The notes beneath the pieces are model-generated. The model did no database searches, was not told the DNA's origin, and saw only the letters and a list, made by a program, of their open reading frames with translations. From NCBI GenBank assembly GCA_002371345.1, contig DFHY01000073.1, forward strand, positions 1 through 12,062: a DNA stretch of 12,062 nt. The letters are read 5' to 3'. This document shows, one piece after another, positions 1-5,603 of the stretch. This stretch comes from Lachnospiraceae bacterium UBA3711. Lineage in GTDB: Bacteria; Bacillota; Clostridia; Lachnospirales; Lachnospiraceae. Both the position numbers and the translations under genes were made by a program. Position 1 is the stretch's first letter; every line of letters begins with the position of its first letter.

Positions 1-1300
1 TCCGGACCTCCAGCATGGCCCCCATAAGCTTCCGGTCCCGCTCCAGCGCATCATAATCTGTAAATAAATTCATCTGATACACGCCGGCGTTCTCTGTGAC
101 ATCATCTGCGCACACACCCAGCTTCCGGTAAAGAAGCCGGTGATCCGTCTTCTCATCGAACTGCCGTACCAGCGGTACCGAAACAGCCTGAAGGTTATTC
201 GTAAGGGTATGAAGCCGCACCGTCCCACTGTTGTGCTTCGGGTGAAGTCTGCCGTAAAAGTCTGTGACGACGGGGCCTTCATAGTCCGGGCATTCCTCCA
301 GGCTCTTGTGGTCGTAAGATACCCACCATGTACACTTCTTTGTCACCAGGTTCTTCGCAAACAGGTCCGTGCAGAGCGCTTCGACCATCTCCCGGAAGAC
401 GAGTCTCGCCTCCTGGTACTTATACGGCTGCGGCAGCACCTGCCCGCTGCTTAATGAATGGCCTTCGCTGCGGTAAGACTTAATGTCCTGCATGGTGACC
501 GGCTCGATCCCCCACGCATGGTCGATCAGGATCTCCCCGTCGATGCCGAAAGCCTTGTAAAAAAACTCCTCGTCCCACTGTGTCCGCTCGGCTATATCGC
601 CCATAGTATACATACAGGCCCTGTAAAGCCTTCGCGCCTTTCCCGGACCGATATGCCAGAAGTCGGTCAGCGGCTGGTGTTCCCAGAGCAGAAACTTGTA
701 GGAATCCTCGTTCAGCTCCGCGATCCGCACGCCATCCTTATCCGCCGGAGATTTCTTGGCCACGATATCCATCGCGACCTTTGCCAGGTACAGGTTGGTT
801 CCGATCCCGACGGTCGCCGTTATGCCGGTCTCCATAAGAACATTCCGAATCATAGTCACAGCCATGACATGGGCCGGATTGCTGCCTGATCTTCTTGCTT
901 CCTCCCGGTACATATGCAGGTACCCGGTGCAGTCGATAAAGCATTCGTCTATGGAATACACATGCACATCATCCGGTGCGGCATAGCGGAGGTAGATCCC
1001 GTATATCTGTGCGGAGATCCGTTCATACTCCGCCATCCGCGGCACGGCGATGATGTATTGCACCTTAGTATGATGTCTGGCTTCATACTCCCTGATCTTC
1101 TGCCTGGCCTCGAAGAGCCTCGGCCGTCCCGGAACGCCCATGGCTTTCAGGGACGGGGAGACCGCCAGGCAGATCGTCTTGTCAGACCTGGACGAATCGG
1201 CCACCAGCAGATTCGCCTTCAGCGGATCCAGTCCGCGGTGCACGCACTCCACAGAGGAATAGTAGGACTTCAGATCAATACAGATAAATGTCCTCTCCAT
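1..1300 (-). CDS. Y-family DNA polymerase, UmuC/UvrX-like (3' end cut by window edge)
   Basis: The minus frame is open from ATG at 1300 to the left edge: 433 codons with no stop, so the C-terminus is missing. It is a lesion-bypass polymerase of the Firmicutes UmuC/UvrX type. Visible motifs are the catalytic motif I (IDLKSYYSSVE, residues 8-18; D9 metal ligand, Y14 probable steric gate by analogy with UmuC), YSIDECFID (115-123; D118/E119 catalytic acids), the VGIGTNLYLAK palm/fingers motif (164-174) and a helix-hairpin-helix segment (HIGPGKARRL, 216-225). The HSLSSGQVL stretch (281-289) opens the little-finger region. The ATG is preceded by AGAGG seven bases upstream. The gene stands alone behind an SOS promoter, which fits induction by DNA damage. 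The family assignment is firm; the exact subfamily and full length (relatives are usually somewhat longer) cannot be judged here. Confidence 0.93.
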   Translation of the reverse strand, partial: MERTFICIDLKSYYSSVECVHRGLDPLKANLLVADSSRSDKTICLAVSPSLKAMGVPGRPRLFEARQKIREYEARHHTKVQYIIAVPRMAEYERISAQIYGIYLRYAAPDDVHVYSIDECFIDCTGYLHMYREEARRSGSNPAHVMAVTMIRNVLMETGITATVGIGTNLYLAKVAMDIVAKKSPADKDGVRIAELNEDSYKFLLWEHQPLTDFWHIGPGKARRLYRACMYTMGDIAERTQWDEEFFYKAFGIDGEILIDHAWGIEPVTMQDIKSYRSEGHSLSSGQVLPQPYKYQEARLVFREMVEALCTDLFAKNLVTKKCTWWVSYDHKSLEECPDYEGPVVTDFYGRLHPKHNSGTVRLHTLTNNLQAVSVPLVRQFDEKTDHRLLYRKLGVCADDVTENAGVYQMNLFTDYDALERDRKLMGAMLEVR

Positions 1301-1376
1301 AATAAGCCTCTGGTTTTCTGCCTTTACTGTTACGCGCAGGAGTGCCTTGTTTCTATCCGGAGCACCCCGCAAAGCA

Positions 1377-1405
1377 ATAATAGCAAACATATGTTCGATA
1401 TGCAA
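1377..1405 (-). promoter_or_regulatory. sigma-A-type promoter of the Y-family polymerase
   Basis: Read on the minus strand, TTGCAT (1400-1405) is followed by a 17-base spacer and TATTAT (1377-1382). Transcription would start near 1370 and give a leader of about 70 nt before the polymerase ATG at 1300. The spacer contains a LexA box, so repressor would sit directly between -35 and -10. Both hexamers are close to consensus and the spacing is ideal. Confidence 0.8.
1384..1397 (-). promoter_or_regulatory. LexA (SOS) operator
   Basis: The minus strand reads CGAACATATGTTTG, which fits the Bacillus/Clostridia LexA (DinR) consensus CGAACRNRYGTTYG at every specified position. It lies wholly inside the spacer of the polymerase promoter, the usual place for a steric repressor. 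A Y-family polymerase is a classical SOS gene, so site and gene support each other. Confidence 0.85.
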
Positions 1406-1420
1406 CAGGAAATTTGTCTG

Positions 1421-1454
1421 AAAATGCGGGCTGTCAGCCGACAGTCCGCATTTT
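1421..1454 (-). terminator. Strong hairpin, probable bidirectional terminator
   Basis: AAAATGCGG and CCGCATTTT form the outer stem, and CTGTC/GACAG continues it inward around an AGCC loop, with a single G/T opposition between them. Fifteen of the stem positions pair. The stem ends in four T on either strand, so it could terminate in both directions. On the minus strand it would isolate the SOS promoter just downstream from read-through of the LOG gene region. Confidence 0.65.
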
Positions 1455-1528
1455 ACGATTACGCTATTATGTTAAGCAGCTCCTGTTACTCTGCCCAGTA
1501 TACCCTGTTCTCCTTTCTGCTGCTTTGC

Positions 1529-1699
1529 CTAACTTATTTCTTTAATCAGCTTCTTGTTCTCATACATCGCTTCACCCGCCCGCAGCTTCTCCAGCTCTGT
1601 CCTGAGCTTGCCGATCAGCGTTTCACCATCAAGATCTCCACTGTTTTGAAGTGGCGCTTATAGTAAGGATATCGGCGCATTCTTCAATGCGGCCCGCAT
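1529..1699 (-). pseudogene. Small ORF after LOG, interrupted by an in-frame stop
   Basis: An ATG at 1699 lies five bases beyond the LOG stop codon, and AGAGGG (inside the LOG stop region) sits at a proper Shine-Dalgarno distance. Translation gives MRAALKNAPISLL and then TAA (1658-1660). The same frame stays open for 42 more codons and ends at TAG (1529-1531). The second part has gene-like codon choice and an amphipathic, helix-forming character (GKLRTELEKLRAGEAMYENK, then KLIKEIS). This looks like a roughly 56-codon gene broken by one nonsense codon, or the tail of a lost gene. I do not recognise the family. A further Shine-Dalgarno-like AAAGGAGA follows near 1510-1517 with no start codon after it. 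Apart from this, the hairpin and the SOS promoter, I see nothing in the 404 bases 1301-1704. Confidence 0.4.
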
Positions 1700-1704
1700 G
1701 TCCG

Positions 1705-2238
1705 TTACCCTCTGATGACTTTCACAATCTCCTGCAGATCATTTGCGAAACAGATTCCTTTCAGATTCTCCTCAAAGGCAAGCCCCGTCTCTACCATATG
1801 GTTCAGGAGATTCTTCAGATCATCATAATATCCGTTCAGGTTGTAGATGACGCATGGCGCGCTCAGGTGCCCCAGGACCACCTTTGACATGATCTCCGAT
1901 ATCTCTTCCAGAGTTCCTGTTCCGCCGGGAAATGCAATGAACGCATCGCCAAGCTCGATCATCTTCGCCTTGCGCTCTGACATATCTTTCGTAGGGATCA
2001 ATTGCGTGATCTCATCATATTCAAATCCCATATCAAGGAAAAACTGCGGCTCAACGCCAATTACCTTCCCTCCTGCAAGAAGCGTGCTTTCCGCCAGTTC
2101 GCCCATCAGTCCGCGCTTCGAACCGCCATAGACCAGTGTGTGGCCGTTCTCTCCGATCCAGGTTCCCAGCTCTCTGACCGCATGTTTCAGCTCCGGCTCA
2201 TTTCCTTCATTTGATCCAAGATATACCGTAATATTCAT
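1705..2238 (-). CDS. LOG / TIGR00730-family Rossmann-fold protein
   Basis: A 177-residue member of the LOG (cytokinin riboside 5'-monophosphate phosphoribohydrolase-like) family, often labelled 'lysine decarboxylase' by motif. In plants and some bacteria LOG enzymes split the N-glycosidic bond of nucleoside 5'-monophosphates. Key motifs are YGGSKRGLMG (37-46), MSERK (86-90, with the family's catalytic Arg) and PGGTGTLEE (104-112, nucleotide binding with the catalytic Glu at 112). The length suits the family. I chose ATG 2238 because AGGTG lies seven bases upstream. An in-frame ATG at 2268 would add ten residues, but its GGAG is only about two bases away. The physiological substrate in anaerobes is unknown. 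The gene lies 97 bases after the FAH-family gene and probably shares its transcript. Confidence 0.9.
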   Translation of the reverse strand: MNITVYLGSNEGNEPELKHAVRELGTWIGENGHTLVYGGSKRGLMGELAESTLLAGGKVIGVEPQFFLDMGFEYDEITQLIPTKDMSERKAKMIELGDAFIAFPGGTGTLEEISEIMSKVVLGHLSAPCVIYNLNGYYDDLKNLLNHMVETGLAFEENLKGICFANDLQEIVKVIRG

Positions 2239-2294
2239 ATCTTCACACCTGATGATGAAGCTGTCCATGACTCCTCAGACATGCGTGCCTTCAT
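2235..2294 (-). CDS. Possible 19-codon leader ORF overlapping the LOG start
   Basis: ATG at 2294 follows AAGGAGAG with an eight-base gap, a better Shine-Dalgarno than that of the LOG gene itself. The frame encodes 19 residues (MKARMSEESWTASSSGVKI). Its TGA overlaps the LOG ATG as ATGA, the arrangement of translational coupling. The peptide resembles nothing I know, and half of it overlaps the alternative LOG N-terminus in another frame. It could be a coupling or leader peptide, or chance. Confidence 0.3.
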   Translation of the reverse strand: MKARMSEESWTASSSGVKI

Positions 2295-2335
2295 CAGTCC
2301 TGCTCTCCTTTCACGATAATTTCCATACATCTCAT

Positions 2336-3220
2336 TTATCCGATCACACTCGTCAGCGTCCCGATTCCGTCCGCTTCACAGACAACCACATCACCTTTTT
2401 TCAGATATTTCGGCGGTCTGAACCCCATACCCACTCCGGCCGGTGTTCCCATAGAGATAATTGTTCCCGCCCGCAGCGTCATCCCCGCGGACAGGTCTTC
2501 GATGACTTCTCCGATTCCGTAGATCCAGTCCGCCGTATTGCCGTCCTGGCGGAGTTCTCCGTTCACATAGCTTCGGATACCGATCCTCGGCGGATAAGAG
2601 AATTCATCCGCAGTGACGATCCACGGTCCTATCGGAGTGAAGCTGTCCAGGCTCTTTCCCAGGTAGAACTGTTTATGCCTGGTCTGGACCTCCCGCGCGG
2701 AGATATCATTCAGAATGGTGTACCCGAAGATATAATCCCGGGCATTCTCCTTTTTCACCTGATACGCTTCTTTCCCGATGATGACCGCGATCTCCGCTTC
2801 ATAGTCAACCTGGCTTGTCACATCCGGATGGCTGTCCACGATTCCGCCGTCAGGAACTGCCAGATTGACGCGCTTCGAAAAATACACTGCATAGTTTTCC
2901 CGGACCATATCCGGGTGGAACTTCGCCGCCTCATTCGTATGATCCGCAAAGTTCATTCCAAGGCAGATTACGTCCTGTGACGGTCTTGGGATCGGCGCAA
3001 GAAAGGAAAACTCCTTCAGCGGGATCACATCTCCTGTACCCTCACGAGCTGCAATTGACCGGATCTGCTCCCCTGAGGTTCCCGTCTGAATCATGTCCTC
3101 AAAGAATCCATCCCTTATCAGTTCCTCCATCGACCCCGCACAGGGGATCAGGGTGATCTCTCCATCCTTCACGACTCCGACGCGCTCTTTGTCGTCATAG
3201 ACTACTGTAGCAAGCTTCAT
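2336..3220 (-). CDS. Fumarylacetoacetate hydrolase (FAH) family protein
   Basis: A 294-residue enzyme of the FAH superfamily: divalent-metal hydrolases, decarboxylases or isomerases acting on 2-oxo/2-hydroxy-enol acids, for example acylpyruvases, oxaloacetate decarboxylases and 2-hydroxyhepta-dienedioate isomerases. An N-terminal segment (1-75) precedes the catalytic domain. Family signatures are GMNFADH (88-94), DYEAEIAVIIGK (139-150), NDISARE (171-177), LGKSLDSFTPIGPW (187-200) and GTPAGVG (258-264). E141, E143 and D172 are the expected metal ligands. The ATG has a strong GGAAAGGAAGT upstream. The stop is followed by the leader ORF and LOG gene on the same strand. Family membership is secure; the substrate cannot be read from sequence, and no aromatic-degradation genes are nearby. 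Confidence 0.93.
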   Translation of the reverse strand: MKLATVVYDDKERVGVVKDGEITLIPCAGSMEELIRDGFFEDMIQTGTSGEQIRSIAAREGTGDVIPLKEFSFLAPIPRPSQDVICLGMNFADHTNEAAKFHPDMVRENYAVYFSKRVNLAVPDGGIVDSHPDVTSQVDYEAEIAVIIGKEAYQVKKENARDYIFGYTILNDISAREVQTRHKQFYLGKSLDSFTPIGPWIVTADEFSYPPRIGIRSYVNGELRQDGNTADWIYGIGEVIEDLSAGMTLRAGTIISMGTPAGVGMGFRPPKYLKKGDVVVCEADGIGTLTSVIG

Positions 3221-3245
3221 ATGTTACTTCCTTTCCGCCGCTCAG

Positions 3246-3288
3246 GTGAGCTTCCCACTGTCACAGGCACTTCCTGCGCAAAGCTCAC
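3246..3288 (-). other. Hairpin between the small cysteine protein gene and the FAH gene
   Basis: GTGAGCTT (3246-3253) and AAGCTCAC (3281-3288) form an eight-base perfect stem. A second small pairing (CAGG/CCTG) lies inside it. The outer arm overlaps the stop codon of the upstream small gene. No T-run follows on the minus strand, so this is not a standard terminator. It may modulate read-through or mRNA stability ahead of the FAH ribosome-binding site. Confidence 0.3.
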
Positions 3289-3461
3289 ATCTGCTTCTTC
3301 ACTACCTGGTACTCATCACCATTCCGGTAGTAAGGACATTGCTTATAATTACTCCGGACGAGCCGATAGTAATCATCCTCATCCATCCGGACATCACAGA
3401 CATACTCTTCCATATCATCATCATAAACCAGGTATGCACACTGGCTGCAAAGGTTATCCAT
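3285..3461 (-). CDS. Small four-cysteine protein, DUF6472-like
   Basis: A 58-residue acidic protein with C5-x2-C8, C22 and C42 and a spread of acidic and tyrosine residues (YDDDMEEY 13-20, DEDDYY 27-32). It ends with a KKQM tail. This recalls the small DUF6472 proteins common in Lachnospiraceae, from memory of the pattern only. Four cysteines in this order could bind one zinc ion, but no function is established. The start at 3461 is preceded by AAGGAGG with a four-base gap, a very strong Shine-Dalgarno; a longer in-frame start at 3524 has no comparable site. It lies 64 bases upstream of the FAH gene. The upstream zinc-ribbon remnant ends eight bases inside this gene. Confidence 0.75.
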   Translation of the reverse strand: MDNLCSQCAYLVYDDDMEEYVCDVRMDEDDYYRLVRSNYKQCPYYRNGDEYQVVKKQM

Positions 3462-3654
3462 CTGCCCTCCTTGAGCCTTGCTCCATCCACGTAACGGCAT
3501 TGATATTAACTGTGTTCTCGTCATCGATCAGAAGCGTGTTGCCGCAATACTGGCAGAATGCCTGCCTCCTGTCAAGATCGAACGATATTAAAGTTACTTT
3601 TTCAGAATCCACAATATAAATTATACCAGTTTCCAGTTTGATCTTACACTTAAA
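3454..3654 (-). pseudogene. Start-less zinc-ribbon remnant
   Basis: This minus frame has coherent protein character but no ATG. It contains FDLDRRQAFCQYCGNTLLID, then DENTVNI, which matches the second half of small Firmicutes zinc-ribbon proteins (a CxxC pair, then the FCxYCG block). Only one cysteine (FKCK, near 3648) remains of the expected first CxxC. The only in-frame alternative start is GTG 3612, which lacks a Shine-Dalgarno. The TAA (3454-3456) falls inside the first codons of the following gene. The frame is open further upstream, but the residues there (antisense to the lipoprotein remnant) no longer look protein-like. I read it as a decayed gene. Confidence 0.45.
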
Positions 3655-3779
3655 ACCGGTGGTTTCTTCTTTTGACAGGACTTCTTCTGGCAGCCTGCGG
3701 CAGCAGCGCGGCCGAAAATGCAGATATTGTGGAGATAAGCATGGACAGTACGGACGGGTTTACCATACATCCTGCATGA
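3654..3779 (+). pseudogene. Headless lipoprotein signal-peptide remnant
   Basis: This plus frame encodes a hydrophobic run WFLLLTGLLLAAC followed by GSSAAEN, a textbook type II signal-peptide end. The lipobox is L-A-A-C with the cysteine codon at 3696-3698. There is no ATG or basic n-region (an in-frame TAA at 3651 lies just before). The mature part stops at TGA 3777-3779 after about 27 residues. TTG 3672 could serve as start only in principle. It is most likely the 5' stub of a decayed surface lipoprotein gene, and the only plus-strand protein signal in the window. Confidence 0.4.
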
Positions 3780-3795
3780 ATCAAAAGGATACAAG

Positions 3796-3823
3796 TTGAC
3801 TTTCCGGACAATCGTGCTACTAT
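3796..3823 (+). promoter_or_regulatory. Plus-strand promoter with extended -10
   Basis: TTGACT (3796-3801), a 16-base spacer and TACTAT (3818-3823) form a near-consensus sigma-A promoter. TG at 3815-3816 adds the extended -10 element. Transcription would start near 3829-3830, antisense in orientation to every intact gene of the window. Confidence 0.6.
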
Positions 3824-3829
3824 TACTTC

Positions 3830-3914
3830 GTTCATCGGAGGGTGGATTATAAACGTGACATAATCGACCGGATAAGATGCCAGGCCTCAGGCCTGCGTCC
3901 TATCCGGTCTTTTT
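3830..3914 (+). ncRNA. Putative orphan short transcript (about 85 nt)
   Basis: The transcript is predicted between the promoter at 3796-3823 and the terminator ending at 3914. It contains a Shine-Dalgarno-like GGAGGGTGG (3837-3845). The only nearby starts give a two-codon ORF (GTG ACA TAA from 3854) or a GTG directly abutting the GGAGG, so it does not look like a normal mRNA. No plus-strand gene follows. It could be a small RNA, an attenuated leader that has lost its gene, or the relic of the transcription unit of the lipoprotein stub. It matches no known RNA family that I can recognise. Confidence 0.4.
3866..3914 (+). terminator. Intrinsic terminator, plus orientation
   Basis: GACCGGATA (3866-3874) pairs perfectly with TATCCGGTC (3901-3909), followed by five T (3910-3914). 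Inside is a second perfect stem, CAGGCCT/AGGCCTG (3881-3887, 3889-3895). On the minus strand the hairpin is not followed by T, so it points to plus-strand transcription. It might still help to end the GlsB-like gene transcript, which stops 25 bases away. Confidence 0.75.
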
Positions 3915-3939
3915 CAGAGTGATTCTTATACGTGATAAC

Positions 3940-4173
3940 TCAGAATAATCTTCTCCCAATCCATACACAGATGCAGGCCCCGACGACAGAGACAATAAGG
4001 TTCGCTATCGTCCCATGTGCTGACAATCCGACCAGCCTGAATACAAACCCGCCTACGAAACCGCCTACAATTCCAAGAAAAATGTTCTTGACCCAGGATG
4101 AACTCTCATGCATGATAGCGGTTGCGATAAAACCCGCGATTGCTCCAAGTATCAGGCTCCATATCAGTCCCAT
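3940..4173 (-). CDS. GlsB/YeaQ/YmgE-family membrane stress protein
   Basis: A 77-residue hydrophobic protein with three predicted membrane segments (about 3-21, 30-50, 56-73) rich in glycine. This is the usual plan of the GlsB/YeaQ/YmgE ('transglycosylase-associated') family. The IxGGFVGGFVF segment (35-45) and the opening GLIWSLILGAIAGFIA are characteristic. It is an inner-membrane protein tied to envelope or general stress in other bacteria; its molecular activity is not established. GGAGGC lies nine bases before ATG 4173. It follows the PspC-like gene by 56 bases and is probably co-transcribed with it. Confidence 0.88.
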   Translation of the reverse strand: MGLIWSLILGAIAGFIATAIMHESSSWVKNIFLGIVGGFVGGFVFRLVGLSAHGTIANLIVSVVGACICVWIGRRLF

Positions 4174-4229
4174 TGCAATATGCCTCCGTTGATTTTTTTG
4201 AGGACAACTGTATCATGTTACGCTCTTTC

Positions 4230-4472
4230 TCAGGCATTTGCTCCACTGTTCTCCGGCTGAACCATTTCATGCAGGTCTTTCTGCGAAGTCTCAGGCTTCG
4301 GCATAAGAACTGCGGCAAGAATATAGAACAGGATACCGGTTCCCGCAAACAATGAAACAGCCAGCCAGATCAGCCGGATCAGGTTTGAATCAATACCTGT
4401 ATACTCTGCAATTCCTCCGCACACTCCGCAAATCTTCGCATCAGCTGCTGATCTTCTTAAAATCTTCTTCAT
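4230..4472 (-). CDS. PspC-domain membrane protein
   Basis: An 80-residue protein with a PspC domain over residues 4-58. Basic N-terminal residues (KKILRRS) precede KICGVCGGIAEYTGIDSNLI (13-32), the family signature, and then two hydrophobic stretches (about 32-43 and 46-57). A polar tail of about 22 residues ends the protein. PspC proteins sense or respond to cytoplasmic-membrane stress; many Firmicutes carry short stand-alone copies of unknown partner. ATG 4472 is favoured because AAGGGG lies 11 bases upstream. A GTG at 4481 would sit only two bases from that site. With the following GlsB-like gene it forms a small envelope-stress pair. Confidence 0.88.
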   Translation of the reverse strand: MKKILRRSAADAKICGVCGGIAEYTGIDSNLIRLIWLAVSLFAGTGILFYILAAVLMPKPETSQKDLHEMVQPENSGANA

Positions 4473-4527
4473 ATTGTTCACTGCCCCTTTCTGTCTGCTG
4501 TGAATCTGCTTCCTTAACTCTGAGCAG

Positions 4528-4555
4528 ATTGTATCACCCTGAAAAAAAGGAACAA
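4528..4555 (-). promoter_or_regulatory. Promoter of the PspC-GlsB pair
   Basis: On the minus strand TTGTTC (4550-4555), a 16-base spacer and TACAAT (4528-4533) precede the PspC-like gene. Transcription would start near 4521 and leave a leader of about 50 nt. Confidence 0.6.
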
Positions 4556-4675
4556 TGTGAGTGGGGTTAACGCTGCATTAAAAACAGATTAAAGCATCCG
4601 GCGTTGATGAACACATTCCTTACCAAAGTGATGTTCTTACCTCATTTTACTCTATGATAGAAAGCAACGGTTGAG

Positions 4676-4704
4676 ATTATCCACTCTGCTTTTTTAAGTT
4701 TCAA
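4676..4704 (-). promoter_or_regulatory. Possible second promoter upstream of PspC
   Basis: TTGAAA (4699-4704), 17 bases, and GATAAT (4676-4681) on the minus strand. It would give a leader of about 200 nt to the PspC-like gene. No ORF of note lies between it and the nearer promoter, and this AT-rich gap could produce such a match by chance. The rest of the gap 4561-4745 shows no clear terminator for the nucleoside phosphorylase. Confidence 0.3.
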
Positions 4705-4745
4705 TATGTTTTCAACGTATCCAACGTGCTGGAATCCTTCTTTTA

Positions 4746-5513
4746 TTACAACCGGTCTGCAATCTCAAACAGCAGCGGCAGCACTGTCCCGGATGATGCC
4801 GCTCCCCAGTCTCTTGCATCATATGCCTGAGGGTCTGCAAGTGTGTCTGCGGTAAACAGCAGCTGTCCAAACTGAGCGCCGCGCTTTATGGCACATGCGG
4901 CAAGTGCCGCGCACTCCATCTCTACTACGGAGCATCCTTCTTCTTTCCTGTAGGAAGCCATGTCTTCCGTCTCCCGAAAGAAGCCGTCCGTAGTCCATGT
5001 GATACATTCTGACCAGGGGACCTTCTTCCTCTCCAGAACCTCTGTTATTGCCTGTATGGCCCCCGCATCCGGTTCAACAAACCTGGACGGCTGAAGATAA
5101 TGATAAGAGGTTCCTTCATCACGAAGCGCCTTTACCGGAACAAGAAATGCATTTTCCGGCAGATCCTGAAGCGCGCCGCATGATCCTGCGCTGACAATCT
5201 TCCTGACACCGCATGCAATCAGGCTGTCCATACTCTGTGCTGCAGCCGGCGCTCCAAGAGGTGCCTGGCACAGCACGGTCCGGCTTCCATTGTAATCGAC
5301 TACATAAACCGGATAATCCTTTGTAATCGTATGCAGGATGGAAACACATATCGCATCATGGGCCTTAGCATATGCATCCACAGTCCCTCCAAGGAACGCA
5401 TAGACACATTTTTCCGGAAGCTGTATCTTCTCCATGTTAAGGTTCGGCTTCAGGATTTCCTCCGATGCCGTGTCATATTCCAGTATGGGATATTGATTCC
5501 TGATAATCGACAT
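4746..5513 (-). CDS. Nucleoside phosphorylase (PNP/UDP family)
   Basis: A 255-residue protein of the PNP_UDP_1 family, which cleaves nucleosides with phosphate to base plus ribose-1-phosphate in cytosolic salvage. Motifs are PLGAPAAAQ (85-93), SAGSCGAL (108-115, phosphate/base site), VVEMECAAL (197-205, ribose-binding Met-Glu) and TADTLAD (221-227, with the Asp equivalent of the catalytic acid). Length and motif order fit uridine/purine phosphorylases, but base specificity cannot be decided. ATG 5513 has AAGGA eight bases upstream. A GTG 21 codons earlier is open but would start inside the inverted repeat and lacks a ribosome site. The gene has its own promoter just after hypA. Confidence 0.88.
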   Translation of the reverse strand: MSIIRNQYPILEYDTASEEILKPNLNMEKIQLPEKCVYAFLGGTVDAYAKAHDAICVSILHTITKDYPVYVVDYNGSRTVLCQAPLGAPAAAQSMDSLIACGVRKIVSAGSCGALQDLPENAFLVPVKALRDEGTSYHYLQPSRFVEPDAGAIQAITEVLERKKVPWSECITWTTDGFFRETEDMASYRKEEGCSVVEMECAALAACAIKRGAQFGQLLFTADTLADPQAYDARDWGAASSGTVLPLLFEIADRL

Positions 5514-5561
5514 TTTTGCTGTCCTTAATCCGACGTCTGTAAATGCATCTGCTATAAATTG

Positions 5562-5598
5562 ACTAAAACTTCCCACATCGATAATGGGAAGTTTTAGT
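5562..5598 (-). repeat. Perfect 14-bp inverted repeat at the phosphorylase transcription start
   Basis: ACTAAAACTTCCCA (5562-5575) and TGGGAAGTTTTAGT (5585-5598) are exact inverted copies around a nine-base loop. The predicted start of the nucleoside phosphorylase transcript falls at 5597-5598, so the repeat would form a hairpin at the extreme 5' end of the mRNA. Alternatively it is a dyad operator over +1. No T-run follows directly, so a terminator for hypA is less likely. Confidence 0.7.
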
Positions 5599-5603
5599 AG
5601 ATT

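Noticed and set aside
140..1663. Plus-strand open frames of 60-250 codons across the left region
   Set aside because: They are shadows of the minus-strand Y-family polymerase; their translations lack any domain character, whereas the minus frame carries all polymerase motifs.
3650..3835. Minus-strand 61-codon frame with hydrophobic stretch
   Set aside because: It is antisense to the lipoprotein stub; its alanine/leucine run is the mirror of that signal peptide and no ribosome site precedes it.
3842..3922. 26-codon plus-strand frame from GTG 3842
   Set aside because: GGAGG abuts the GTG with no spacing, and the frame runs straight through the terminator stem.
4575..4600. Imperfect inverted repeat GCATTAA/TTAAAGC as terminator for the phosphorylase
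   Set aside because: The stem is short and AT-rich with no proper T-run on the minus strand.
5514..5576. Longer nucleoside phosphorylase from GTG 5576
   Set aside because: The start falls in the inverted repeat with no ribosome site; ATG 5513 has AAGGA at correct spacing.
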